Source of the DNA: Thiohalocapsa marina
GTDB lineage: Bacteria; Pseudomonadota; Gammaproteobacteria; Chromatiales; Chromatiaceae
Assembly: GCF_008632335.1 (NCBI RefSeq)
Contig: NZ_VWXX01000036.1
Span: 1 to 42,192 of the forward strand
Direction: 5' to 3'
DNA: 42,192 bases
A program made the translations under genes and the position numbers. The notes beneath the pieces are model-generated. The model was given only the letters and a program-made list of their open reading frames with translations, made no database searches and was not told the origin of the DNA. Position 1 is the stretch's first letter. Each line of letters opens with the position of its first letter. Of this stretch, positions 16,887-24,684 are shown piece by piece.

Positions 16887-16970
16887 TTAAGAAGACGCTG
16901 ATTGCTTGGCCTGCCTGATCTGCTCCTGGCCAAGGATTGGCGCGCGATTCGAAGACGCGGTGTGCAAGTT
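16887..16970 (+). repeat. Family A repeat, copy 2 (diverged, inside a gene end)
   Basis: Aligns with copies 1 and 3 over ACGCTGATTG-TTGGCC and GCGCGATTCGAAGACGCGGT, with an insertion of about ten bases that disrupts the first hairpin. It forms the last roughly 25 codons and approaches the stop codon of the metallophosphoesterase gene on the minus strand. The second hairpin is incomplete. Confidence 0.65.
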
Positions 16971-17948
16971 GTCCGACGCCTCGAACCGGTGCAGCGTGAT
17001 CTCCGGCGGACAGAAATAGCGCAGCGGCACGCCGCAGGAACCGGTGCCGACCGAGGTGTAGCCAACGAGATCGCGATACTGCCAGGCACCGGCCAGGATC
17101 TCGCGCGGGACATCACAGACCTTGATCAGCGCATGGCCGCCGGGCAGACAGATCTGACCGCCGTGGGTGTGGCCGCTCAGCATCAGCTCGAAGCCATAAT
17201 CACTGGCATCGCGGTAGATCTCCGGCGAATGGCTCAGCAGGACGGCGAAGGCCTCTTCCGGGATGGCATCGCGCACGCCGGCCAGGTCATGGGTGCGGTA
17301 GAAGTGCGGATCATCGATGCCGGCCAGGTAGAACCGCGCGCCCTGGTGCTCGATGGCCACCGACTCGTTGAGCAGAAAGCGCAGACCCGCGCGCTCCAGC
17401 GGCGGCACGATCTCGATGAAGTCGTGATTGCCCAGGATACCGTAGACGGGACGGTCGAACAGCTCCAGCAGCGCGAGGGTATGGGACACGGACGGCCCGT
17501 GATCGGCGTCGGTGGTGTTGCGAAAGTCACCGGTCAGGACCACCAGGTCGTAGTCCAGGCCCCGGATGCGCTCGCGGATGGCGTCGAGCAGCGTCGGATC
17601 CAGATCCAGGTGCAGATCGCTGAGCTGGAGCAGCCTGAAGCCATCGAGCGCGGCCGGCATCCGCGGATGCCGCACCGGATTCTCCACCAGACGTATGTCG
17701 CGGAAGTTGCGGTGCCCCCAGCCGTGGATCCCGAGCAGCCGGGCACCGCGGTCCACCAGCACATCGATGTCCACCAGGCGCCCGAGGCCGAACAGCAGAT
17801 CCTCCTGATGCGCCTCGCCGGCGACATGCCACACCTGGGCGCGTAGCCGACGCCGAAGCCGCGCCGTGCCCAGGCGCTGACGCAGGGACGCATAATCGGC
17901 CGCGGTCATGGCCTGTTCCGGCACGCTGCCAGTCTTGCGGTCAGACAC
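16887..17948 (-). CDS. Calcineurin-like metallophosphoesterase
   Basis: A 353-residue protein with the full two-metal phosphoesterase motif set: SDLH (110-113), GD (140-141), GNHD (173-176), His240 and GHTHGG (259-264). These bind the metal pair and act on phosphate esters or pyrophosphates. The family includes YpbG/YaeI-like and UDP-sugar or lipid-diphosphate hydrolases. There is no signal peptide. The GTG at 17948, 6 bases after the upstream stop, is the likely start; an ATG at 17909 is an alternative. The C-terminal 25 residues (from about NLHTASSNRAPILGQ) come from a family A repeat, so the native protein was probably shorter. Its place among glycosyltransferases suggests it handles a nucleotide-sugar or lipid-phosphate by-product. 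Confidence 0.8.
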   Translation of the reverse strand: MSDRKTGSVPEQAMTAADYASLRQRLGTARLRRRLRAQVWHVAGEAHQEDLLFGLGRLVDIDVLVDRGARLLGIHGWGHRNFRDIRLVENPVRHPRMPAALDGFRLLQLSDLHLDLDPTLLDAIRERIRGLDYDLVVLTGDFRNTTDADHGPSVSHTLALLELFDRPVYGILGNHDFIEIVPPLERAGLRFLLNESVAIEHQGARFYLAGIDDPHFYRTHDLAGVRDAIPEEAFAVLLSHSPEIYRDASDYGFELMLSGHTHGGQICLPGGHALIKVCDVPREILAGAWQYRDLVGYTSVGTGSCGVPLRYFCPPEITLHRFEASDNLHTASSNRAPILGQEQIRQAKQSASS

Positions 17949-17954
17949 CTTGCG

Positions 17955-19205
17955 TCAGGCTCCCGTGCCGCGTGCTCGGCCACGCGGCAACTCACGGTAG
18001 ATCTCCAGCAGGCGCGCGGCAATGGCAGACCAGGCATAGTCGCGTCGGGCCTTGATCCGGCCAGCCTCGGCGATGCGTGCCGCCAGCGGCTGGTCCTGCA
18101 GCACCTGCAGCAGACGTGCGGCCAGGTCGGCCGAATCGCCGGGCTCGGCCAGCAGGATGTCGTCGCCATCTTGCGTGAACGACGGGATGCCGCCGACCCT
18201 GGAGGCCACCACCGGCCGGCCGGCGGCCCAGGCCTCCAGGATCACGATGCCGAAGGGTTCGTGCAGCGACGGCAGGCAGAACACCTCGGCGGCATGATAG
18301 GCCCCCGCGAGCAGTGGATCGTCCGGGCGCAGGCCCGGGACCAGCGTGACCCGGTCGCCCAGCCCCAGTTCCTCGATCCGGGCCATGAGCCGATCGCGGT
18401 AGCCGGCCACGGTCACCGGCCCGATCAGCACCAGATGCGCCTGCGGGATCGGCCCGGTCACCCGGGCCAGGGCCTCCACCAGGCCGATCTGGTTCTTCTG
18501 GTAGTCGATGCGGCTGACGCAAAGCAGGATGCGCCGCTCCGGCGCAATGCCGTGGGCGGCGCGGAAGGCCGCGGCATCGCCCTGGGCGAAGGCGTCGCAA
18601 TCGACGCCGTTCGGGATCAGCTCGACCCGCTTGTCGGGCAGCCTGGCCTTGGCCGCGGCATACTCGTCGCCACCGACGCAGATCACCGCGTCGGCATCCT
18701 CCAGCACCCGTCGCGCGCCGAGCAGGGCGCCGAAGGCCCGGCCCCACTCGAAGGTGTTGCGGATCGGCGCCAGCATCTGCTCCATCTCGCCCTTGGGCAC
18801 GGCGAAGAAACCGCCGTGCAGGGTCACCACATAGGGGATGCCGCGCAACCGGGCCGCGGTGCGCACCAGGCCGCCGACGCGCTTGCCGGTATGGGCATGC
18901 AGGATGTCCACGCCGGGCTCGCGCAGCAGGCCGAGCAGCAGTGATAAGGACAACAGATTGCCGCCCTTGCGATCCATGTCGCGGCGATCCGCCGCACTGA
19001 GTCCGAAGAAGGGATAGCTGTACGGAAAACGCCGCACCGGTACGCCGGCGATGCTCTCGCGGCGCTGGTCGGACAGGGCCAGGCTGGTGAAGATGGCCGC
19101 CTCGTGGCCGGCCTGTTGCAGCGCCCGGCTGGTCTGCAGGATGGTGGTCTCGGTGCCGCCCCACTCCGAGAGCACGAAGCGTCTGGGCACCTGGATGATC
19201 TTCAT
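17955..19205 (-). CDS. GT4 family glycosyltransferase
   Basis: A 416-residue GT-B enzyme with the N-terminus MKIIQVPRRFVLSEWGGTET (acceptor-side Gly-rich loop), CVSRIDYQKNQIGLVEAL at the start of the donor domain, and EPFGIVILEAWAAGRPVVAS as the donor-binding E-x7-E motif. I chose the ATG at 19205 because it overlaps the acetyltransferase stop by 4 bases and gives a standard GT4 N-terminus; reading on upstream enters the 12-base tandem repeat in another frame. It is followed after 6 bases by the metallophosphoesterase. Likely builds the EPS repeat unit. Confidence 0.85.
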   Translation of the reverse strand: MKIIQVPRRFVLSEWGGTETTILQTSRALQQAGHEAAIFTSLALSDQRRESIAGVPVRRFPYSYPFFGLSAADRRDMDRKGGNLLSLSLLLGLLREPGVDILHAHTGKRVGGLVRTAARLRGIPYVVTLHGGFFAVPKGEMEQMLAPIRNTFEWGRAFGALLGARRVLEDADAVICVGGDEYAAAKARLPDKRVELIPNGVDCDAFAQGDAAAFRAAHGIAPERRILLCVSRIDYQKNQIGLVEALARVTGPIPQAHLVLIGPVTVAGYRDRLMARIEELGLGDRVTLVPGLRPDDPLLAGAYHAAEVFCLPSLHEPFGIVILEAWAAGRPVVASRVGGIPSFTQDGDDILLAEPGDSADLAARLLQVLQDQPLAARIAEAGRIKARRDYAWSAIAARLLEIYRELPRGRARGTGA

Positions 19206-19903
19206 TCGGCCTCTCCAACCGGCTGATCCGGGGGCTGATCCGGGGGCTGATTCGGGGGCTGATTCGGGGGCTGATCCGGGGGCGGCGCCCCCTCGCGCCG
19301 TCCCACCACCCGCGCCGGCACGCCGACGGCGATGGACCAGGGCGGGATGGAGCGCGTGACCACGGCACCGGCGCCGATGATGCAGCCGCGGCCGATGGTC
19401 ACGCCCTGCAGCACGACCACGTTCAGCCCCAGCCAGCAATCGTCCTCGATCACCACCGGATCGGTCAGCACCGGCTGGTCGTTGATCGGGACGTCACAGC
19501 GCTCTGCCGCGTGGGACACGGTGTTGATGCTGCTGTGCCCGGCGATGAGGACGTTGCGGCCGATGGTGACGCCGCCGTTGCCGTAGACCAGGCAGAAGGG
19601 GCCGAGCCAGGAGCGCTCTCCGAGGCGGACGAAACCACGATTGGCGTTGATGACGACGGCATCGTTGATCGCCACCCGATCACCAAGCGCGATGCCCGGG
19701 TCGGCCTGGGTGTTGGCGCGCAGGGTGGCGTTGCGACCGATGCCGACGCCGTCGCCGAGGCGGATGCGTCCGGGATACTGCAGGCTGATGCCGGCCTCGA
19801 GATGGCAGCCAACGCCCATGGCCCCCAGCCGCGCCCGATGCCAGCCAAGGCGCAGGCGATCCAGGAACTTGCGAAGCAGCTGCAGCGGTACCGGCATGGC
19901 CAT
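19202..19903 (-). CDS. Hexapeptide-repeat acetyltransferase with Pro/Gln tandem tail
   Basis: A 233-residue left-handed beta-helix acyltransferase (WbbJ/LacA-like). Repeating hexapeptides are visible in IRLGDGVGIGRNATL, VTIGRNVLIAGHSSI and VTIGRGCIIGAGAVVT. The probable catalytic His lies in AGHSSINTVSHAA. The family O- or N-acetylates sugars using acetyl-CoA. After the domain comes a tail of five four-residue units (PPDQ/PPNQ) encoded by a 12-base tandem repeat, then VGEAE. The tail is dispensable-looking and may vary in length between strains. It is the first gene of the long minus-strand EPS unit and overlaps the next glycosyltransferase by 4 bases. Confidence 0.85.
   Translation of the reverse strand: MAMPVPLQLLRKFLDRLRLGWHRARLGAMGVGCHLEAGISLQYPGRIRLGDGVGIGRNATLRANTQADPGIALGDRVAINDAVVINANRGFVRLGERSWLGPFCLVYGNGGVTIGRNVLIAGHSSINTVSHAAERCDVPINDQPVLTDPVVIEDDCWLGLNVVVLQGVTIGRGCIIGAGAVVTRSIPPWSIAVGVPARVVGRREGAPPPDQPPNQPPNQPPDQPPDQPVGEAE
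19221..19280. repeat. Five tandem 12-base repeats in the acetyltransferase tail
   Basis: Five consecutive copies of GGCTGATCCGGG (two read GGCTGATTCGGG). They encode alternating PPDQ and PPNQ units on the minus strand. The unit is a multiple of three, so gain or loss of copies changes tail length without breaking the frame. Confidence 0.9.
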
Positions 19904-20084
19904 GTCTCGCAGTTGGAACCCGGCCGTCGAGCTTTCGGGCGGACTTTTACGGTGTCTTCAGGCTAAGATAGCACAGTCCGGTACCGGCCTGGCACCGGCC
20001 CGGCACCGGCCGCAAAGTGCGCCTGCCCAAGCCGCCGCGACAGGGGCCTGTACCGTGCGCTCGAGAACAACCGACGACAAGCAC
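19904..20084. promoter_or_regulatory. Divergent regulatory region between EPS operon and hybrid kinase
   Basis: A 181-base spacer separating the 11-gene EPS unit (minus) from the histidine kinase (plus). On the plus strand TGGCAC at 19990-19995 followed by GGCA gives the GG-N10-GC spacing of a sigma54 promoter, but the -12 part is not TTGC. On the minus strand TATCTT near 19970 could be a -10 box with no good -35. Near-repeats of ACCGGC fill 19980-20015. These are candidates only. Confidence 0.3.
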
Positions 20085-23000
20085 ATGAAACAAGTCCGAA
20101 CGCACAACGCACTCCGCATCTGGCTGATTCTGGCCGTCCTGACGATCTCCGCCGGCATCGGCTTCGCGGCCTATTCCTCCACCAGGATCATCCTGACCCA
20201 ACTCGAAGTCGAAAGCAAAGAGTTGGCTCGGCACGCAGAGGATATGTTGCGCCAGATGCTGGTCGACGTCGGCCGCGACCTGCGCTACCTGGCGCACAGT
20301 CGGCCGCTGCTCGATTGCATGGAGGACATGACCTCGCGTCAGCTGGACTGTCTGGAAAGCGACTGGGTCGCCTTTGCCTCAGCCAAGCCTCAGTTCGACC
20401 AGATCCGCTGGATCGACGAGACCGGCATGGAGCGCGTGCGCATCAACCAGGCCAGCCCGATTCCGCAGGTTGTGCCGGAAGCGGAACTGCAGATAAAGGC
20501 CGATCGCTACTACTTTACCGAGGCCATGGCGCTGCCGCCCGGCGAAATCTACGTCTCGCCGCTGGATCTCAACATCGAGCACGGGCGTATCGAAGATCCG
20601 CGCAAGCCCATGCTGCGTCTGGCTCTGCGCGCGTTTGACCGTGGCGGAAACAGCCGCGGCATTGTCATCGTCAATTACCTGGCCCTGAATCTGCTGGAGA
20701 TGCTGCCGAAATCAGTCGTGACCGAACTCTGGCTGCTCAACCGCGACGGCTACTGGCTGCGCGGACCCGCTGCCGAGGACGAATGGGGGTTCATGTTCTC
20801 GCGACCAGAACTGACGCTTGCACGACGATACCCGGATGCGTGGAAAGCCATCGACGGTGAAACGCACGGCCAGTTCCGAACCGGTGACGGGCTCTGGAGT
20901 TTCCAGACGATCGCCCCCGCGCAGGTCCTTGCCGCGGCGCCGGGCGCAGCGTTATACCGTCCGGACGGCGCTAGCAGCCCTGTGGCTGAAGAAATCGGCT
21001 TCGGGGATAGCGAAAACGAGCGCTGGCATATTCTGAGCTTCGTGCCGCGACAGGCCTACTTGCAGCAGGTCTTCCGGGTCTGGCTCGGCTACTCCGGCAT
21101 CCTGCTCGCCCTGTTGTTCATCACGCTCAGCAGCGGCGTGAGCCTGGCCCGCAGCCAGCGTCGGGAATTGCGAACGGCCGAGGCCGCCAGCGAGGCGAAA
21201 AGCGCCTTCGTCGCCAACACCAGCCACGAGGTGCGCACGCCCATGAACGCCGTGCTCGGTTATCTGGATCTGCTGCTTGACACGCCCCTGGACACCGAGC
21301 AACGCGACATGGTGCAGAGAATCAGAAGCGCCGGTCAGTCGTTGCTGCGGATCCTCAATGAGATCCTCGACTTCTCCAAGCTTGAAGCCGGCAAGGTCGC
21401 ATTGGAGTCCGCACCGTTTCGGCTGGATCAGGTGCTCGAGCAGAGCGCCGAACTGTTTGCTGTTGCCGCGCATGAAAAGGGCATCGAGCTGGCCGTCGAC
21501 GCACCTTTGGACATCAGCGGTCACTACCGCGGCGACGCCCTGCGTCTCGGGCAGATCCTCAACAACCTGATCGGCAATGCAATCAAGTTCACAGAGCAGG
21601 GAAGCGTCGTGGTTGCCGTGCGCGCACTGGAAGAGACCGAAGACGGTCTGCAACGCCGGTTACGCTTCGAGGTGCGCGACAGCGGGATCGGCATGACCGC
21701 GGCGCAAAGCCAGCGCCTGTTCCAGCCGTTCACGCAGGCGGATGTCAGCACCACGCGCCAATTCGGCGGCACCGGGCTGGGGCTCACCATCTGCAAACGG
21801 CTGGTCGAACTGATGGGCGGTGAGATCGGCGTCGACACGCAGCAGGGCAAGGGCAGTACCTTCTGGTTCTGGGTGCCGATGGTGGTGGCCGAGAACCAGA
21901 TCGAGCCAGCGAAAACAGCCGTCTTGCAGGCCGAGCGCGTGCTCGTGGTGGACGACCACGAGAGCGCCCGCGAGATTCTCAGCCGTTACCTGACCCATTG
22001 GGACTTCAGCGTCGATTGCGTGGGCAGCGCCGACAAGGCCCTGCTTCAGTTGCTCACGGCCGCCTCCACTGCGGCACCCTACTCGCTGCTGGTGCTGGAC
22101 TGGCGCATGCCTGAGCACGACGGGCTTTGGCTGCTGCAACAACTGCACCAGGCCGAAACCTCGGGCCGGATCAAGCGCACACCAGCCGTCATCATGGTCA
22201 CCGCCTACGAACGCCATTCACTGCTGCAAGCCGCCTCGAAGGCTCAGGTGCGACCGGACGCGGTACTCGGCAAACCGCTGAGCCAGCGGCAGATATTCAA
22301 GGCCATCGCCGACCTGCAGCAGCATGGCTTCGTGAGCCTGCCTGAAGCGGAGCAACGCGCGCTCCAGCAGCACGGGACCACGGACGCCATCCGTGGCGCC
22401 GAACTGCTGGTGGTGGAAGACAATCTGACCAATCAGGCGCTGGCCAAGGCGATGCTCGAGAAGCTTGAGCTGCATGTGTCGATCGCCAACAACGGGCGCG
22501 AGGCACTGGAGATGCTCGCGGCTCGACGCTTCGACCTGGTGCTGATGGATCTGCAGATGCCGGTCATGGATGGCCTTGAGGCGACTGCCGCCATCCGCGC
22601 TGCGGACTGGGGCAAGGACATCCCCATTATCGCCATGACCGCCGCCGCCTACCCCGAGGATCGCCAGCGCGTGCTCGATGCCGGCATGAACGACTACCTG
22701 CGCAAGCCGGTCGATCGGCAGCAACTCATCAGCACGCTGCTGCGCTGGCTACCCGTCCGCAGCACTGCACCTGCAGCCGAGCCTTCCTCACAGCTGCAAC
22801 TCGCCGGGTTCGACCTCGACGCGACCCGCGCCCGCCTTGGCGATGATCCAGATCTGCTGCACATGATTCTGCGCAGCTTCCAGCAGGATATCGCCGACTG
22901 GCCGGCCGCGTTCAACGCCGCCTGCGAGGGGGACGAACCCAAGGTCGCGCTACGCCTGGTGCATACCCTCAAGGGGGCGGCGGCCAACGTGGGTGCAACC

Positions 23001-23171
23001 GATGTGAATCGTGCAGCCATCGCGCTGGAGGCAGCACTGGCCGAACCTGCAACGCCTGAGCGTATCGAGGCACTGCGCACGGCCTGTCTCACGACGGTTG
23101 CCGCCGCTACAACGGTACTGCAGGCCGCACTGGCGCGCGAGACATCAGTCGAGAAGGCGGATTACACATAG
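20085..23171 (+). CDS. Hybrid sensor histidine kinase with two receivers and HPt
   Basis: A 1028-residue tripartite kinase. The order is: membrane segment (about 12-34), a periplasmic sensor of about 300 residues resembling a double-Cache fold, a second membrane segment (about 335-357), HisKA with phospho-acceptor His381 in TSHEVRTPMNA, a HATPase domain (GTGLGLTIC), receiver 1 with Asp672 (LVLDWRMPEHDG), receiver 2 with Asp822 (LVLMDLQMPVMDG), and HPt with His960 (LVHTLKGAAAN). Both receivers keep their acidic pair and the Thr/Lys switch residues, so a phosphorelay is expected. No DNA-binding partner lies nearby. A GTG at 20055 with AGGGG upstream is an alternative start. It is divergent from the EPS operon and may control it. 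Its 3' end overlaps the permease by 10 bases. Confidence 0.9.
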   Translation: MKQVRTHNALRIWLILAVLTISAGIGFAAYSSTRIILTQLEVESKELARHAEDMLRQMLVDVGRDLRYLAHSRPLLDCMEDMTSRQLDCLESDWVAFASAKPQFDQIRWIDETGMERVRINQASPIPQVVPEAELQIKADRYYFTEAMALPPGEIYVSPLDLNIEHGRIEDPRKPMLRLALRAFDRGGNSRGIVIVNYLALNLLEMLPKSVVTELWLLNRDGYWLRGPAAEDEWGFMFSRPELTLARRYPDAWKAIDGETHGQFRTGDGLWSFQTIAPAQVLAAAPGAALYRPDGASSPVAEEIGFGDSENERWHILSFVPRQAYLQQVFRVWLGYSGILLALLFITLSSGVSLARSQRRELRTAEAASEAKSAFVANTSHEVRTPMNAVLGYLDLLLDTPLDTEQRDMVQRIRSAGQSLLRILNEILDFSKLEAGKVALESAPFRLDQVLEQSAELFAVAAHEKGIELAVDAPLDISGHYRGDALRLGQILNNLIGNAIKFTEQGSVVVAVRALEETEDGLQRRLRFEVRDSGIGMTAAQSQRLFQPFTQADVSTTRQFGGTGLGLTICKRLVELMGGEIGVDTQQGKGSTFWFWVPMVVAENQIEPAKTAVLQAERVLVVDDHESAREILSRYLTHWDFSVDCVGSADKALLQLLTAASTAAPYSLLVLDWRMPEHDGLWLLQQLHQAETSGRIKRTPAVIMVTAYERHSLLQAASKAQVRPDAVLGKPLSQRQIFKAIADLQQHGFVSLPEAEQRALQQHGTTDAIRGAELLVVEDNLTNQALAKAMLEKLELHVSIANNGREALEMLAARRFDLVLMDLQMPVMDGLEATAAIRAADWGKDIPIIAMTAAAYPEDRQRVLDAGMNDYLRKPVDRQQLISTLLRWLPVRSTAPAAEPSSQLQLAGFDLDATRARLGDDPDLLHMILRSFQQDIADWPAAFNAACEGDEPKVALRLVHTLKGAAANVGATDVNRAAIALEAALAEPATPERIEALRTACLTTVAAATTVLQAALARETSVEKADYT

Positions 23172-23947
23172 GTCTCGACAAAGAAGTAGGCGGTGATGCC
23201 GATGCCGACCACGATCACGAAACCCTTCACCCAGCCCGACGGGATCTGTCGGGAAAAATGCGCGGCCACATAGCCGCCGGCAAGGGTACCGATCAGCACC
23301 AGGCCGCCTTCTACCCAGGCAATGCTCCCCCGCAGTCCGAACAGGGCCAGGGCGGCCACCGACACCGCGGTGGAGAGCAGCAGCTTGAGCCCGTTCATCG
23401 CATGGATGTCGCTCTCTCCGGCCAGGATCAGGTAGCTCAGGGCAAGGATGCCGAGACCGGCGTTGAAGAAGCCGCCATAGATGCAGACGGCCAACAACAG
23501 CAGCGGCAGCAGCGCGGGCCGCAGCCAACGCCACGGCCGGCCTTGGGCGCCTGGCCTGCGCGACTGTCGGCGGCGCAGGCGCGCATTGAGCGGCCCGCCG
23601 ACGGCAAACAGGCCCGTGGCGAGCAGCAGCAGCCAGGGGATGCTCTGGCGAAACACGGCCTCCCCGACCTGCAGCAGCAGACCGGCGCCGAGCAGCCCGC
23701 CGAGCAGGCTGATCAGGATCAGCTCCGGCAGGCGGTGGCGATACGCCGCCAGCTCCCGACGAAAGGCATAAGCGCCGCTCAGATAGCCGGCACAGGCAGC
23801 GAAGGTGTTGGTGGCATTGGCCGCGATCGACGGCACACCCACGGCCAGCAAGGCCGGAAAGGTGAAAAAGCTGCCGCCCCCGGCAATGGCATTCAGGGCA
23901 CCGCCGAAAAAGCCCGCCGTCAGCAGCAACAGGGTATCAGCGGCCAT
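23162..23947 (-). CDS. TauE/SafE family permease
   Basis: A 261-residue membrane protein with two related halves, each opening with a Gly-rich motif: AGFFGGALNAIAGGGSFFTF and YGGFFNAGLGILALSYLI. This is the TauE/SafE (DUF81) pattern of sulfite, sulfoacetate or other organic-anion exporters. I chose the ATG at 23947, which gives a typical hydrophobic N-terminus; an upstream extension is Arg-rich and unlikely. The stop region overlaps the histidine kinase 3' end by 10 bases in convergent orientation. It lies 71 bases after the YchJ-like gene and may be cotranscribed with it. The substrate is unknown. Confidence 0.85.
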   Translation of the reverse strand: MAADTLLLLTAGFFGGALNAIAGGGSFFTFPALLAVGVPSIAANATNTFAACAGYLSGAYAFRRELAAYRHRLPELILISLLGGLLGAGLLLQVGEAVFRQSIPWLLLLATGLFAVGGPLNARLRRRQSRRPGAQGRPWRWLRPALLPLLLLAVCIYGGFFNAGLGILALSYLILAGESDIHAMNGLKLLLSTAVSVAALALFGLRGSIAWVEGGLVLIGTLAGGYVAAHFSRQIPSGWVKGFVIVVGIGITAYFFVETYV

Positions 23948-24018
23948 GGGCGTCGATCCGTTTCGTGGTGCCGACCAGCGCCGGACAACGGCGTCGATCG
24001 CCGCACATATCACCCGCC

Positions 24019-24453
24019 TCAGTCATCGGCGACTGCGGTGAGATACAGCCAGCGACCGTCCTGACGAACAAACCGACTGGTCTCCTGCAGCCGATGCGCG
24101 CGACCGCCAACCTTGTAGCGCGCGACGAAGGCCACGATCCCCTCCCCGTCTTGCGGGCCGCCGGCCTCCACCCGAGCGATCTTCAGGCCCAGCCAGCGCA
24201 CCGATTCCTGATCCAGATCCAGCGCCAGATCCGGCGCGGCCGGTCGGGTCGCCGGATGCCAGGTCGCCAGCAGATAATCCGTCCGGCCCAGCACGTAAGC
24301 GACATAGCGCGAGCGCATCAGCGCCTCGGCCCACTCCGGGCTCGCGCCTGCGTCCAGATAACGCCCGCAGCAGTCGGCGTAGGCGCCCGGCCCCCCGCAT
24401 GGACAGGGCAACGCCCCTCCCTTCGCAGAGCGCGGAGTCGCAGGTATGGACAT
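24019..24453 (-). CDS. ychJ: YchJ-like SEC-C motif protein
   Basis: A 144-residue protein of the UPF0225/YchJ family. A zinc-binding SEC-C motif CPCGGPGAYADCCGRYLDAG is at the N-terminus, followed by an NTF2-like domain (ALMRSRYVAYVLGRTDYLLA, then FVARYKVGGRAHRLQE and RFVRQDGRWLYLTA). The function is unknown; YchJ-type domains occur near secretion and stress genes. I chose the ATG at 24453 because AAGGAG sits at good spacing; reading further upstream runs into a 14-base tandem repeat with no family similarity. Upstream of its start lies that repeat array. It is divergent from the quinone oxidoreductase gene. Confidence 0.85.
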   Translation of the reverse strand: MSIPATPRSAKGGALPCPCGGPGAYADCCGRYLDAGASPEWAEALMRSRYVAYVLGRTDYLLATWHPATRPAAPDLALDLDQESVRWLGLKIARVEAGGPQDGEGIVAFVARYKVGGRAHRLQETSRFVRQDGRWLYLTAVADD

Positions 24454-24484
24454 TCGCTTCAATCTCCTTCCAGTACGGTCACCT

Positions 24485-24540
24485 GGCGCATGCCAAGGGG
24501 CGCATGCCAAGGGGCGCATGCCAAGGGGCGCATGCCAAGG
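24485..24540. repeat. Four tandem 14-base repeats upstream of ychJ
   Basis: Four perfect copies of GGCGCATGCCAAGG, 56 bases in all, ending 32 bases before the ychJ start and lying about 145 bases upstream of the quinone oxidoreductase. Each unit carries GCATGC, a self-complementary hexamer, so the array is a row of evenly spaced half-palindromes at 14-base intervals. Copy number could differ between strains. Confidence 0.9.
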
Positions 24541-24684
24541 CACCGGAGCACGACCCGGCCGCTGCCGCGGGATTCCTGCAGCGCATCACCCCGCGCTGAT
24601 TCGCACATGGGCCAAACGTGGATGCAATAATACCTGCTTCCAGTTCGCGGACCTTGGCGACGACAGGTCAGGAGGGCACCGACC

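Noticed and set aside
19206-19439. N-terminal extension of the GT4 at 17955
   Set aside because: The extension is the 12-base repeat and acetyltransferase sequence in another frame; the ATG at 19205 gives a standard N-terminus and 4-base overlap.
24485-24540. CRISPR array
   Set aside because: Units are directly adjacent, 14 bases long, with no spacers and no cas genes.
24454-24543. Extension of ychJ into the 14-base repeats
   Set aside because: Codes for repeated PWHAPLGM-like sequence with no family match; a good ribosome-binding site precedes the ATG at 24453.
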